From Erysipelotrichaceae bacterium (GTDB taxonomy: Bacteria > Bacillota_I > Bacilli_A > Erysipelotrichales > Erysipelotrichaceae), in NCBI GenBank assembly GCA_900759455.1, contig CAAEVI010000153.1:1-8147 (forward strand): a DNA stretch of 8,147 nt. The letters are read 5' to 3'. A model generated the notes under the pieces. That model saw only the letters and a list, made by a program, of their open reading frames with translations, was not told the origin of the DNA and made no database searches. Every line of letters starts with the position of its first letter. Within the stretch, counting starts at the first letter, position 1. Made by a program: the position numbers and the translations under genes. Below are positions 1 to 6,162 of this stretch, piece after piece.

Positions 1-998
1 AAAACCAGCATCGGGAAGAAAATTCCTCCGGCAGCTCCGCTGCCAAAGCACAGGATCGAAAACACAAACTTTACCGTCAGCAGCACCAGGATCGTCCGCA
101 GCGCGCCTGGCATATATTCCAGGGCCTGTGTCATCACATGCCCTGAACCAAGGACCTCAGGAACAAAAAACATGACCGCAACGCTAAGAAGAAGCGGGAC
201 GTACACATATTGATGGGGTTTTAAAAACGGGACCTTCGAATACCAGATCTGTGCCTTCAGCGTAACAAAATTATAAAAAGCGGCCGCTGCTCCGCTCAAA
301 ATGCCGAGACCGATGATCCATCCGTAAGAAGGCAGAGAAAGCGTGTGGGCAAGCTCAAAATCAAACGAAGGCGAAAAGCCGAAGACCATTCTGGACACAA
401 GATCCCCGCATAAAGAAGCGATCATCACGGTCAGAAAGAGCGGCGCCGAGAAGTTTTTCTGTATTTCCTCAAGACAGAACAACACTCCCGCAAAGGGGGC
501 ATTGAAAGCAGCCGAAAGGCCGGCACCCGCCCCGCAGATCATTAAAGTACGCTCATCCTCTTTTCGATGCAGCACTTCGGCAACTCCCTTTCCGCACATG
601 CCGCCAAGCTGAATGCTTGGTCCTTCCCTTCCTAAAGAAAGTCCTCCCAGCGAGGCAAGCACACCGGCCGCCAGCTTTGCAGGAAGCACCAGTCTCCATT
701 TCTGATCGATCCTGCCGTTTGCTTCACCTTCGATCTGCGGGATACCGCTGCCTGAGATCATCGGTTCAAAGCGAAGCAGCAAAGAAATCAAAAAACCGAT
801 CAAAAGCGCGGCAGGGATCAGCACGAGGATCAAAAAGACATTTTCTCTCAAGGCCGCCGCCGCTTCGAAGACAACTGTTTCCGCAACCGACAAAAGTTTG
901 CGGTAGACAACAGCCGTCAATCCGGCAAAGCAGCCGACGGCGATCCCTTTAACGATCAGTGCATATGGAAGTGTTCGATTTTCTTTTCTAGCATTCAT
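1..998 (-). CDS. ClC-family chloride channel / H+/Cl- antiporter (partial, C-terminus outside window)
   Basis: This is an integral membrane protein of the ClC family, which moves chloride, usually in exchange for protons. About 332 residues are visible from ATG at 998, and the frame stays open to the window edge. Three family motifs are present in order: GSGIPQIEG at residues 83-91, GREGP at 123-127 and GSGAAGGIFFP at 319-329. Glu125 in GREGP matches the external gating glutamate. Glu178 in the FCLEEI segment matches the internal proton glutamate of E. coli ClcA, so an antiporter is more likely than a channel. GSGIP with Ser84 argues against the fluoride-exporting CLC-F branch. The conserved tyrosine of the last helices and any CBS domains lie outside the window. 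An AAAGGGG ribosome site (1016-1010) lies in the end of the phosphatase gene upstream, 7 bases away, which suggests one transcript. Family assignment is secure; the transported ion and mechanism are inferred. Confidence 0.93.
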   Translation of the reverse strand, partial: MNARKENRTLPYALIVKGIAVGCFAGLTAVVYRKLLSVAETVVFEAAAALRENVFLILVLIPAALLIGFLISLLLRFEPMISGSGIPQIEGEANGRIDQKWRLVLPAKLAAGVLASLGGLSLGREGPSIQLGGMCGKGVAEVLHRKEDERTLMICGAGAGLSAAFNAPFAGVLFCLEEIQKNFSAPLFLTVMIASLCGDLVSRMVFGFSPSFDFELAHTLSLPSYGWIIGLGILSGAAAAFYNFVTLKAQIWYSKVPFLKPHQYVYVPLLLSVAVMFFVPEVLGSGHVMTQALEYMPGALRTILVLLTVKFVFSILCFGSGAAGGIFFPMLV

Positions 999-1005
999 TC
1001 CTTTT

Positions 1006-1722
1006 CTATCCCCTTTCAGCCAGTTCCGTCAATATTTTGCTCAGTTCATCTTTGCTGTCTGCCGTAAACATGGGCTGTACTTCAAGAACCGCAGGCTGCT
1101 GCACCGCATAAATGCGGGAATACACAGCGTTCCATCCCACGTTCATCGCTCCTTTGACATCGGATTCATACCCGTCCCCAATATAGAACACATTATCCTC
1201 GGATTTGATTCCCAGCCGCTGTTCCACAAAATGAAATACGCGCGGATCCGGCTTGTCTGCCTGTACCATTCCCGAAAAAAACTGTCGTTTTACGGGGATG
1301 TAGCGATCCACACCCAATACAGCGGCTTTTTGACGCTGATGCGCTTCATCACCGTTACTGAGAAGTGCCAGTACGCAGTTTTTTTCTGTCAGCCGCTGCA
1401 GCAGCTGTTCCATCCACGCATCCATCTGTATCCTTTCCTGAAAAAAAGCATATGCTTTTTCCAGTTCTTCCAACTGTTTTGTTGTCAGCGTAATGCCTTC
1501 ATCGGCAAATGCCAGCGCATTGCGGCGGCATACCAGATCATGGCCGGACAGATGCAGTGACGCACGCAGCTGATCACTGTAAGAACGAGTCATAAAAAAG
1601 ATGTTTTTTAATCGTTCTTCTGACGGGACAGCTGCTTTCAACACCTTACGGGCGGCAGCCGCAAAAGGCTGGTACAGATCATACAGTGTACCGTCCATAT
1701 CAAATATCAAATACGTTTTCAT
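1006..1722 (-). CDS. HAD-superfamily hydrolase (phosphatase, subfamily IA-like)
   Basis: A probable soluble cytoplasmic phosphatase of 238 residues. All four HAD motifs are present: the nucleophile motif DMDGT at residues 8-12 (Asp8 nucleophile, Asp10 general acid/base), LLSNGD around Ser122, the motif III lysine Lys157 in ADKPDP, and IGDGYESD with Asp183 and Asp187 for Mg2+. The helical stretch between motifs I and II (about 15-95) is where subfamily IA enzymes carry their cap domain, which sets substrate choice. The substrate cannot be read from sequence; small phosphate esters such as nucleotides or sugar phosphates are typical. I chose ATG 1722 because AGGTGAT precedes it and the DxDGT motif then falls at the usual distance from the N-terminus. 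A longer start at 1758 lacks a ribosome site and lies upstream of the predicted transcription start. It appears co-transcribed with the ClC gene downstream. Confidence 0.9.
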   Translation of the reverse strand: MKTYLIFDMDGTLYDLYQPFAAAARKVLKAAVPSEERLKNIFFMTRSYSDQLRASLHLSGHDLVCRRNALAFADEGITLTTKQLEELEKAYAFFQERIQMDAWMEQLLQRLTEKNCVLALLSNGDEAHQRQKAAVLGVDRYIPVKRQFFSGMVQADKPDPRVFHFVEQRLGIKSEDNVFYIGDGYESDVKGAMNVGWNAVYSRIYAVQQPAVLEVQPMFTADSKDELSKILTELAERG

Positions 1723-1725
1723 CCT

Positions 1726-1767
1726 ATCACCTGCACCATTATAGCACGATGAACGCATCGTTCATAA
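1726..1767 (-). promoter_or_regulatory. Extended -10 promoter of the HAD/ClC unit with overlapping palindrome
   Basis: The minus strand reads TGC-TATAAT, with the perfect -10 hexamer at 1743-1738 and the TG of an extended -10 at 1746-1745. The -35 region is weak (TTATGA at 1767-1762 with 18 spacing, or TATGAA with 17). A perfect palindrome, ATGAACG-N3-CGTTCAT (1749-1765), fills the spacer and -35 region, where a repressor or activator would sit. Transcription would begin near 1732-1731, right at the AGGTGAT ribosome site (1732-1726), giving a leader of only about 10 bases. The -10 and palindrome are seen directly; promoter function is inferred. Confidence 0.55.
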
Positions 1768-1794
1768 ACAGTTTTGAAAGAAACAGACAGACAC

Positions 1795-1849
1795 AAAAAA
1801 GCTGACGGAATTTTTACGGCTGGCTATGCCCCGGATTCCATCAGCTTTT
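1795..1849 (-). terminator. Intrinsic terminator of the cydDC-ygbA-ybaN operon
   Basis: Reading the minus strand, AAAAGCTGATGGAAT (1849-1835) pairs with ATTCCGTCAGCTTTT (1811-1797). These are 15-base arms with one mismatch, followed by a run of six T (1800-1795). The 23-base loop contains a smaller GGC-ATA-GCC hairpin. The structure starts 4 bases after the ybaN stop codon and so separates this operon from the HAD/ClC unit. Confidence 0.85.
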
Positions 1850-1852
1850 CTT

Positions 1853-2224
1853 CTACTTTAACGGCAGTTTCGTCTTGATGCGAAAAACAAAATACAGGAC
1901 ATGAAACAGCCATACACAGCAAAGCGCGATCTGGCCGATCAGCACTTCCCGCATCGCCGCAAACGCAAATCCCATCACTACGGTAGTCCCTGTCATCATC
2001 GAAATCTTCTGTCTCATGGTCAGCCCCTCTCCATTCAAAAAGGGTTCCATCGCTTTCTGATACAATGGCCGTGAGCGCAGCCATCGATCCATTCGCGGAA
2101 AACTTCTCGCAAAACACCAGGCAGACAGCAGATAGAACGGCACGGTTGGCAGCAGGGGCAAAACAGCACCGATGCTTCCGAGCAAAAACGCAAGGATCCC
2201 CGCCGCAAAATAAAACAGCTTCAT
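1853..2224 (-). CDS. ybaN: YbaN-family (DUF454) small inner membrane protein
   Basis: A 123-residue hydrophobic protein matching the YbaN/DUF454 family by its opening GSIGAVLPLLPTVPF (residues 16-30) followed by a CFARS-P-R-WL stretch (37-49), both characteristic of the family. Predicted membrane segments are at about 4-24, 25-38, 74-90 and 95-114, with a basic, Arg-rich loop at 40-52. The molecular function of this family is unknown. The start has a strong AGGAGG site 6 bases upstream, and its ATG overlaps the ygbA stop codon (ATGA), which indicates translational coupling. It is the last gene of the operon and is followed directly by a terminator. Its place behind an ABC exporter suggests a membrane accessory role, but this is only inference. 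Confidence 0.88.
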   Translation of the reverse strand: MKLFYFAAGILAFLLGSIGAVLPLLPTVPFYLLSAWCFARSFPRMDRWLRSRPLYQKAMEPFLNGEGLTMRQKISMMTGTTVVMGFAFAAMREVLIGQIALCCVWLFHVLYFVFRIKTKLPLK

Positions 2225-2565
2225 TTTCTCCCTCCTTTTTTCAGTCGGTTCTTTTCCCGCGTTGTCGACAACAGATGCGAGATGGCAAGCAGCGGATGAT
2301 GAAACAGCATCCGCTTTCCGCTGTAACGCATGACACTGCGGATTTGCTCGCGATGCACACGGTCATAACAGTGGACCCGGCAATTCGAACAAAATGTCTT
2401 GGTTTCCATAAAAGGACATTTACGAGTACGCATCCTGGCATAGTCGATCAGTTCCTGACAACGGGCACAGGGCGCATCATGATGATGGGCCCTGCAGTAA
2501 AGAAGAATCATTTCCTCCACGACACGCTGTTCGCGATCTCTTTTTTTCTTTGTTTTGTCTTTCAT
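2221..2565 (-). CDS. ygbA: YgbA family protein (nitrous oxide-stimulated promoter family)
   Basis: A 114-residue basic, cysteine-rich cytoplasmic protein. It matches the YgbA family through EEMILLYCRAHH (residues 17-28), the CARC pair at 33-36, the DYAR-CPF stretch (41-52), CSNCRVHC (59-66), REQIRSVMRYSGKRM (72-86) and HPLLAISHLL (90-99). Seven cysteines (24, 33, 36, 50, 59, 62, 66) in CxxC-type spacing could hold a metal or an iron-sulfur cluster; this is inferred. In enterobacteria the ygbA gene is induced by nitric oxide through NsrR and contributes to growth under nitrosative stress; the biochemical activity is not settled. Its ATG shares one base with the cydC stop (TGATG), with a GGGAG site 9 bases upstream, so it is probably translated by coupling. 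Sitting behind a CydDC pair fits a nitric oxide, thiol or iron theme. Confidence 0.9.
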   Translation of the reverse strand: MKDKTKKKRDREQRVVEEMILLYCRAHHHDAPCARCQELIDYARMRTRKCPFMETKTFCSNCRVHCYDRVHREQIRSVMRYSGKRMLFHHPLLAISHLLSTTREKNRLKKGGRK

Positions 2566-4220
2566 CAGCTGTTTCTCCCGGTTTCCATTTTCAAGATCGA
2601 TTCACAAAGCCGCAGTGTGGAGAGCCTGTGCGAGACCATGATCACGGTCTTGTCCTGTTTCTGCTCATCCAGCGCCTTCAGGATCATCGCCTCATTCAGT
2701 GAATCCAGATTGCTGGTCGGCTCATCCAGCAGCACCAGCGGAGCATCATGAAGAAAGACACGGGCCAGATTGATCCGCTGCGCTTCCCCTCCGGACAAAG
2801 AATTGCCAAGCTCGCTGACCATCGTCTGATATCCCTCGGGAAGGCTCATGATGTAATCATGGATATTTGCCCTGCGGCAGGCATCGACGACAGCATCATG
2901 ATCGGCATCCGCCCTGACAAAACGGATATTTTCCTCGATCGTATCATGAAAGAGATGCGCTTCCTGCGTCATATAACTTTCATACCCCCGCAGTGAAGAT
3001 GTCTGAATATCACGGATATCATGATCGCCGATTTTCACCGAACCCCGCTGTACATCCCAAAATCGCATCAAAAGCTTTAACAGAGTCGATTTTCCGCTCC
3101 CGCTCGCTCCGTAAATGCCAAGCATCTTATTGCCAGGAACCGATAAAGAAAAATCGTTCAGGATCAGCTCCTGATCATAGGCAAAGCCGACATCCTTGAA
3201 TTCCGCGCTCCCGCCGGACACCTGCTGCCCCGTTTTTTTCTCGGCAACAGCTTCCTCTTCTTCCAGCAGGGCCATGATACGACTTCCGCTTGCCAGCGTA
3301 TTCTGCAACGTAACGCCCAGATTGGAAAGAGCACTGACTGCCCCAAAAGAAGAAAGCTGAAGCACAAAAGATATCAGCAGTGAAAACCGGTCAAGCTGTC
3401 CGAGGGCATATAAACCTGTGCAAAGCAGCAGCATTCCCAAGGAAAGCACTAAGATTGCTGTCGTGGTCATTGCCATGTTCTCGCCTGCGCGGATGCGAAG
3501 ACGGCCTTCAAACGCTGACAGGCGGCTGCTTTGTTCCTGCAGCTGCGAAAGACGGCGTTCCCCCTGGTCATATTGTATGATCTCATCGAGCCCGCGCAGC
3601 GATTCCATCAGGAAACTGCTGAACGAACCGGCTTGCGAACGCACTTCCCTTCCCAGCGTATCACAGCGCTTCGAGCTGTAAAGCGGAAGCATCACTCCGA
3701 TCAAAAGGTAGGAAAACAGTGCATACAGACCTAAGACAGGATGGATCATCGCCTGCATCGCCGTGAGCAGGATGCTCATGATCAAAGCAATCAGGACCGG
3801 TGATATCGTATGGGCAAAAAATACTTCCAGCAGTTCCACATCCGCAGTCAGCATGCTGATGAGATCACCTTTCCCTTTTCCCTCCAGTTTAGAAGGACAA
3901 AGACGACGCAATGCAGTGAATACTTTATCCCGGATCAGCGCCAGCACTCTGAATGCGATATAATGGTTCGCCGCCTGTTCGCCGTAACGAAACACTCCTC
4001 TGCTGATTCCCATGACCGCTAACAGGCTGAAATAAACGCTCCAGGAAAACCACGGATCATCACTGAGAACCCAGACCACGCCGACCGCACCCGATACGGT
4101 GATCAGGATCGAACAAAAAAAACCGAACACACCGAGAATGACCGCTGCGATCATCCACGGCCACAGGGGCATTACCATTTTCAGCAAAGATTTCATCATG
4201 GCAAAATTACCTTTTTTCAT
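2565..4220 (-). CDS. cydC: CydC-like ABC transporter, fused permease/ATP-binding half
   Basis: One half (551 residues) of a heterodimeric type IV ABC exporter. The N-terminal 310 residues carry about six membrane segments (approximately 19-42, 58-75, 134-156, 160-182, 252-272, 279-300). The CydC-type stretch RGVFRYGEQAANHY begins at residue 74. The nucleotide-binding domain has Walker A GASGSGKST (371-379), Q-loop Gln419, signature LSGGE (475-479), Walker B LLDE with Asp499 and catalytic Glu500, D-loop SNLD (503-506) and switch His531, so it looks fully catalytic. In E. coli, CydDC is needed for cytochrome bd assembly and has been assigned cysteine/glutathione export and heme transport. No cydAB is visible here, so the cargo is open. 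ATG 4220 is preferred over Met8/Met9 because AGGAG lies 7 bases upstream. It overlaps cydD by 14 bases. Confidence 0.88.
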   Translation of the reverse strand: MKKGNFAMMKSLLKMVMPLWPWMIAAVILGVFGFFCSILITVSGAVGVVWVLSDDPWFSWSVYFSLLAVMGISRGVFRYGEQAANHYIAFRVLALIRDKVFTALRRLCPSKLEGKGKGDLISMLTADVELLEVFFAHTISPVLIALIMSILLTAMQAMIHPVLGLYALFSYLLIGVMLPLYSSKRCDTLGREVRSQAGSFSSFLMESLRGLDEIIQYDQGERRLSQLQEQSSRLSAFEGRLRIRAGENMAMTTTAILVLSLGMLLLCTGLYALGQLDRFSLLISFVLQLSSFGAVSALSNLGVTLQNTLASGSRIMALLEEEEAVAEKKTGQQVSGGSAEFKDVGFAYDQELILNDFSLSVPGNKMLGIYGASGSGKSTLLKLLMRFWDVQRGSVKIGDHDIRDIQTSSLRGYESYMTQEAHLFHDTIEENIRFVRADADHDAVVDACRRANIHDYIMSLPEGYQTMVSELGNSLSGGEAQRINLARVFLHDAPLVLLDEPTSNLDSLNEAMILKALDEQKQDKTVIMVSHRLSTLRLCESILKMETGRNS

Positions 4221-5955
4221 TTACGTTCTCCTTCCCATAATTTTCCAGGTTCTGCTGCGTTTCCCATAACCGGGCAAAACTGCCGTCCCGCTTTAACAAA
4301 GACGACATCGTCCCCGCTTCCGCAACCGCTCCATCTTTCATCACATAAATACAGTCAGCCTTTACGACGTTGGCAAGACGATGAGTGATCATCAAAACGG
4401 TTTTGGTTTCCGCCAGCTGTTCGATCAGGGTCATGATGATCGTTTCGCTTTCCACATCGATATTGCTGGTAGCTTCATCAAAAATGTATATCTGCGTATC
4501 ATGCAGCAAAGCACGTGCCAGCGCAAGCCGCTGCCGCTGTCCGCCGGACAGATTCGCACCCTGTTCACTGAGAAGTGTATCCAGTCCCTTCTCCTGCTTC
4601 AAAAAGGAGGACAGCTGCACTTTCTCCAATACCTCCCACAGTTTCTCGTCATCCGCATCAGGATCTGCCATCAACAGATTGTCCCGCACGCTTCCGGAAA
4701 ACAGATACGAACGATGAGTGACCTTTGTCACAAATTTACGATGCTCCTTTTCGCTCAGCTGGCGAAGATCATGTTTTCCGAAACAGATCCTGCCATCATA
4801 ACGGGACAGCTCTCCCGCCAGCAGGGATGCAGTCGTGCTTTTGCCGCAGCCGCTTTCCCCGACGACGGCCGTGAAGCTTCTTTGCTTCAGCTCCAGACAC
4901 AGATCACGGAGCACCTGTTTCTTCTGATCATAAGAAAAGTTCACATGATCAAAGATGATCGGAAATGGATCCTGATGCAGTGTATCCGTGCCCTTTGCTT
5001 CCGTTTCAAGATCCAGCAGATGAAAGATCTTGTCACTTGCCGCCATGCCGTTCATGGCAATGTGGAAGTAAGAACCAAGCGTTCGCATCGGAATAAAAAA
5101 CTCGGCTGCCAGCAAGATCGTAAGCAGTGTCCCCTGCAGCGTCAGCGCTCCGCTTCGATAATCATATACAGCAAGCGCAATCCCCAGCGCAGCGCCGCCG
5201 AATGCAACCAGATCCATGATCGTTATGGAATTCAGCTGCATCGTCAGCACTTTCATGGTGATCCTGCGAAATTCCTCCGCCTCCCGATTCATTTTCTCCT
5301 GCCTCTTTGCATCTGCCTGATAAATTTTCAATGTGGTCAGGCCCTGCAGATTCTCTAAAAAATGATCCCCAAGCGAAGTATAACGGCCCCAGTAACGTGA
5401 CAACAGTTTTTTGGCAAATGTCTGTACTGCCGCGATCGATACGGGAATCAGAGGCACACAAAGAAACAGGACAAGAGCCCCTTTCCAGTTGAAGAACAAC
5501 AAGACAGCGAACAAGGTCAGCGGAGCTGCCATGCTGTAAAAGAACTGTGGTAGATAACCGGAAAAATATGATTCCAGCTGATCGACCCCTTCTACGCTTA
5601 CCTGAATGATTTCACTCGTTGCCGCCTGCTCATGATAGCTGCCGCCCAGCTGCAACAGCTTGCGATATATTTTATCCCGCAGTTGCTGTTTCACCTCATG
5701 ACTGGCCTTCTCACCATAAACAGCTGCCATGCAGCTTAATTTCCATCGCAGCACGATCGCTGCCGACCAAAACAATACGGCTGCCGCCAGCTGTCCGGCT
5801 TCAATCCTTTTTCCCTCCAATATCGCCGCTAATAAAACACAGAGCGAACCTGTAACAGCAATATTCAGTACAAGCATCATCCACTGACAAACCGCATTTT
5901 TACGGACATAGCGAATCGATGGTCCGATTTCACTGATCAATCTCTTGTTAATCAT
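4207..5955 (-). CDS. cydD: CydD-like ABC transporter, fused permease/ATP-binding half
   Basis: The partner half-transporter, 582 residues, and first gene of the operon. Six membrane segments are likely at about 21-45, 53-75, 135-157, 160-182, 243-264 and 272-293. The stretch EGVDQLESYFSGYLPQFFY (122-140) is typical of CydD. The ATPase domain has Walker A GESGCGKST (366-374), signature LSGGQ (469-473), Walker B IFDE with Asp493 and Glu494, D-loop SNID (497-500) and switch His525. The residue at the usual Q-loop glutamine position is His414 (KVTHRSYLF), unlike the CydC partner, which keeps Gln. The start ATG 5955 has AGGAGG 5 bases upstream. Together with CydC it should form an inner-membrane exporter of thiols, heme or a related small molecule; substrate assignment rests on family knowledge only. 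Plain multidrug exporters are the main alternative, but the CydD/CydC-specific segments argue against that. Confidence 0.88.
   Translation of the reverse strand: MINKRLISEIGPSIRYVRKNAVCQWMMLVLNIAVTGSLCVLLAAILEGKRIEAGQLAAAVLFWSAAIVLRWKLSCMAAVYGEKASHEVKQQLRDKIYRKLLQLGGSYHEQAATSEIIQVSVEGVDQLESYFSGYLPQFFYSMAAPLTLFAVLLFFNWKGALVLFLCVPLIPVSIAAVQTFAKKLLSRYWGRYTSLGDHFLENLQGLTTLKIYQADAKRQEKMNREAEEFRRITMKVLTMQLNSITIMDLVAFGGAALGIALAVYDYRSGALTLQGTLLTILLAAEFFIPMRTLGSYFHIAMNGMAASDKIFHLLDLETEAKGTDTLHQDPFPIIFDHVNFSYDQKKQVLRDLCLELKQRSFTAVVGESGCGKSTTASLLAGELSRYDGRICFGKHDLRQLSEKEHRKFVTKVTHRSYLFSGSVRDNLLMADPDADDEKLWEVLEKVQLSSFLKQEKGLDTLLSEQGANLSGGQRQRLALARALLHDTQIYIFDEATSNIDVESETIIMTLIEQLAETKTVLMITHRLANVVKADCIYVMKDGAVAEAGTMSSLLKRDGSFARLWETQQNLENYGKENVNEKR
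4215..4232 (-). promoter_or_regulatory. Ribosome binding site deciding the cydC start
   Basis: The minus strand reads GAAGGAGAACGTAA then ATG at 4220. The AGGAG core is 7 bases from that ATG and lies inside the last codons of cydD. This supports the 4220 start over the downstream ATGs at 4199 and 4196, which have only AAAGG at a longer distance. It also implies that ribosomes finishing cydD can reinitiate. Confidence 0.7.
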
Positions 5956-5963
5956 ATTCTCCT

Positions 5964-6019
5964 CCTATTAGTTATCAATAGCTAACTAATAGGTTAGCAT
6001 TATCTAACCACTTAGTCAA
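5964..6019 (-). promoter_or_regulatory. Promoter and double palindromic operator of the cydDC-ygbA-ybaN operon
   Basis: On the minus strand TTGACT (6019-6014) is followed after 17 bases by TAACCT (5996-5991) with TG of an extended -10 one base before it, giving a start near 5984. Two palindromes overlie it. GGTTAG-N6-CTAACC (5992-6009) sits between -35 and -10. CCTATTAGTTA-N8-TAACTAATAGG (5964-5993), perfect over 11-base arms, covers the transcription start and reaches into the ribosome site. TTAG/CTAA half-sites of this kind are typical of MarR/SlyA-type repressors. No regulator gene is in view. The palindromes are seen directly; promoter and regulator class are inferred. Confidence 0.65.
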
Positions 6020-6080
6020 GAACTTCCTGTAAGGAATAAGATAATTGTTTTTCTTCGGGCGTTTTCTTTTTTCGGTTTTC

Positions 6081-6108
6081 TTGAAAAGTTAATGAAACAT
6101 GCTATAAT
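6081..6108 (+). promoter_or_regulatory. Promoter of the CDP-alcohol phosphatidyltransferase gene
   Basis: TTGAAA (6081-6086) and a perfect TATAAT (6103-6108) are separated by 16 bases, with TGC directly before the -10 (extended -10). T-rich DNA at 6048-6080 could act as an UP element. Transcription would start near 6115, leaving a leader of about 45 bases before the GTG start. No operator-like palindrome lies over this promoter, so constitutive expression is plausible. Confidence 0.8.
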
Positions 6109-6148
6109 ATCCTTTGTATCATTTACAAAAATGATTTTCTACGATTGC

Positions 6149-6162
6149 GAGGTGGATGTGTG
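6149..6162 (+). promoter_or_regulatory. Ribosome binding site and GTG start of the phosphatidyltransferase
   Basis: GAGGTGG (6149-6155) lies 4 bases before GTG at 6160. An in-frame TTG at 6145 would place the ribosome site inside the coding region, and the ATG at 6156 opens a short wrong frame. GTG 6160 also puts the family's N-terminal VPNLL segment close to the start, as usual. Confidence 0.75.

Noticed and set aside
1..998. ClC gene as a fluoride exporter (CLC-F)
   Set aside because: The selectivity motif is GSGIP with serine and the GREGP and GIFFP motifs are of the chloride type.
1723..1758. Longer start (ATG 1758) for the HAD phosphatase
   Set aside because: There is no ribosome site before it, it overlaps the palindrome and -10 element, and the 12 extra residues do not fit the family N-terminus.
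2065..2751. A 228-codon open frame on the plus strand
   Set aside because: It runs antisense across the ybaN, ygbA and cydC coding regions, each of which has clear family motifs. Its own translation has none.
4381..5358. A 325-codon open frame on the plus strand
   Set aside because: It lies entirely antisense to cydD, has no convincing ribosome site, and its translation is Gln/His/Cys-rich without family motifs, as expected of a shadow frame.
6024..6036. Small palindrome TTCCT-N3-AGGAA upstream of the cydD promoter
   Set aside because: Five-base arms in A/T-rich DNA occur often by chance and there is no second copy in the window.
6145..6159. In-frame TTG at 6145 as start of the phosphatidyltransferase
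   Set aside because: The ribosome site GAGGTGG would lie inside the coding sequence; GTG 6160 is correctly spaced from it.
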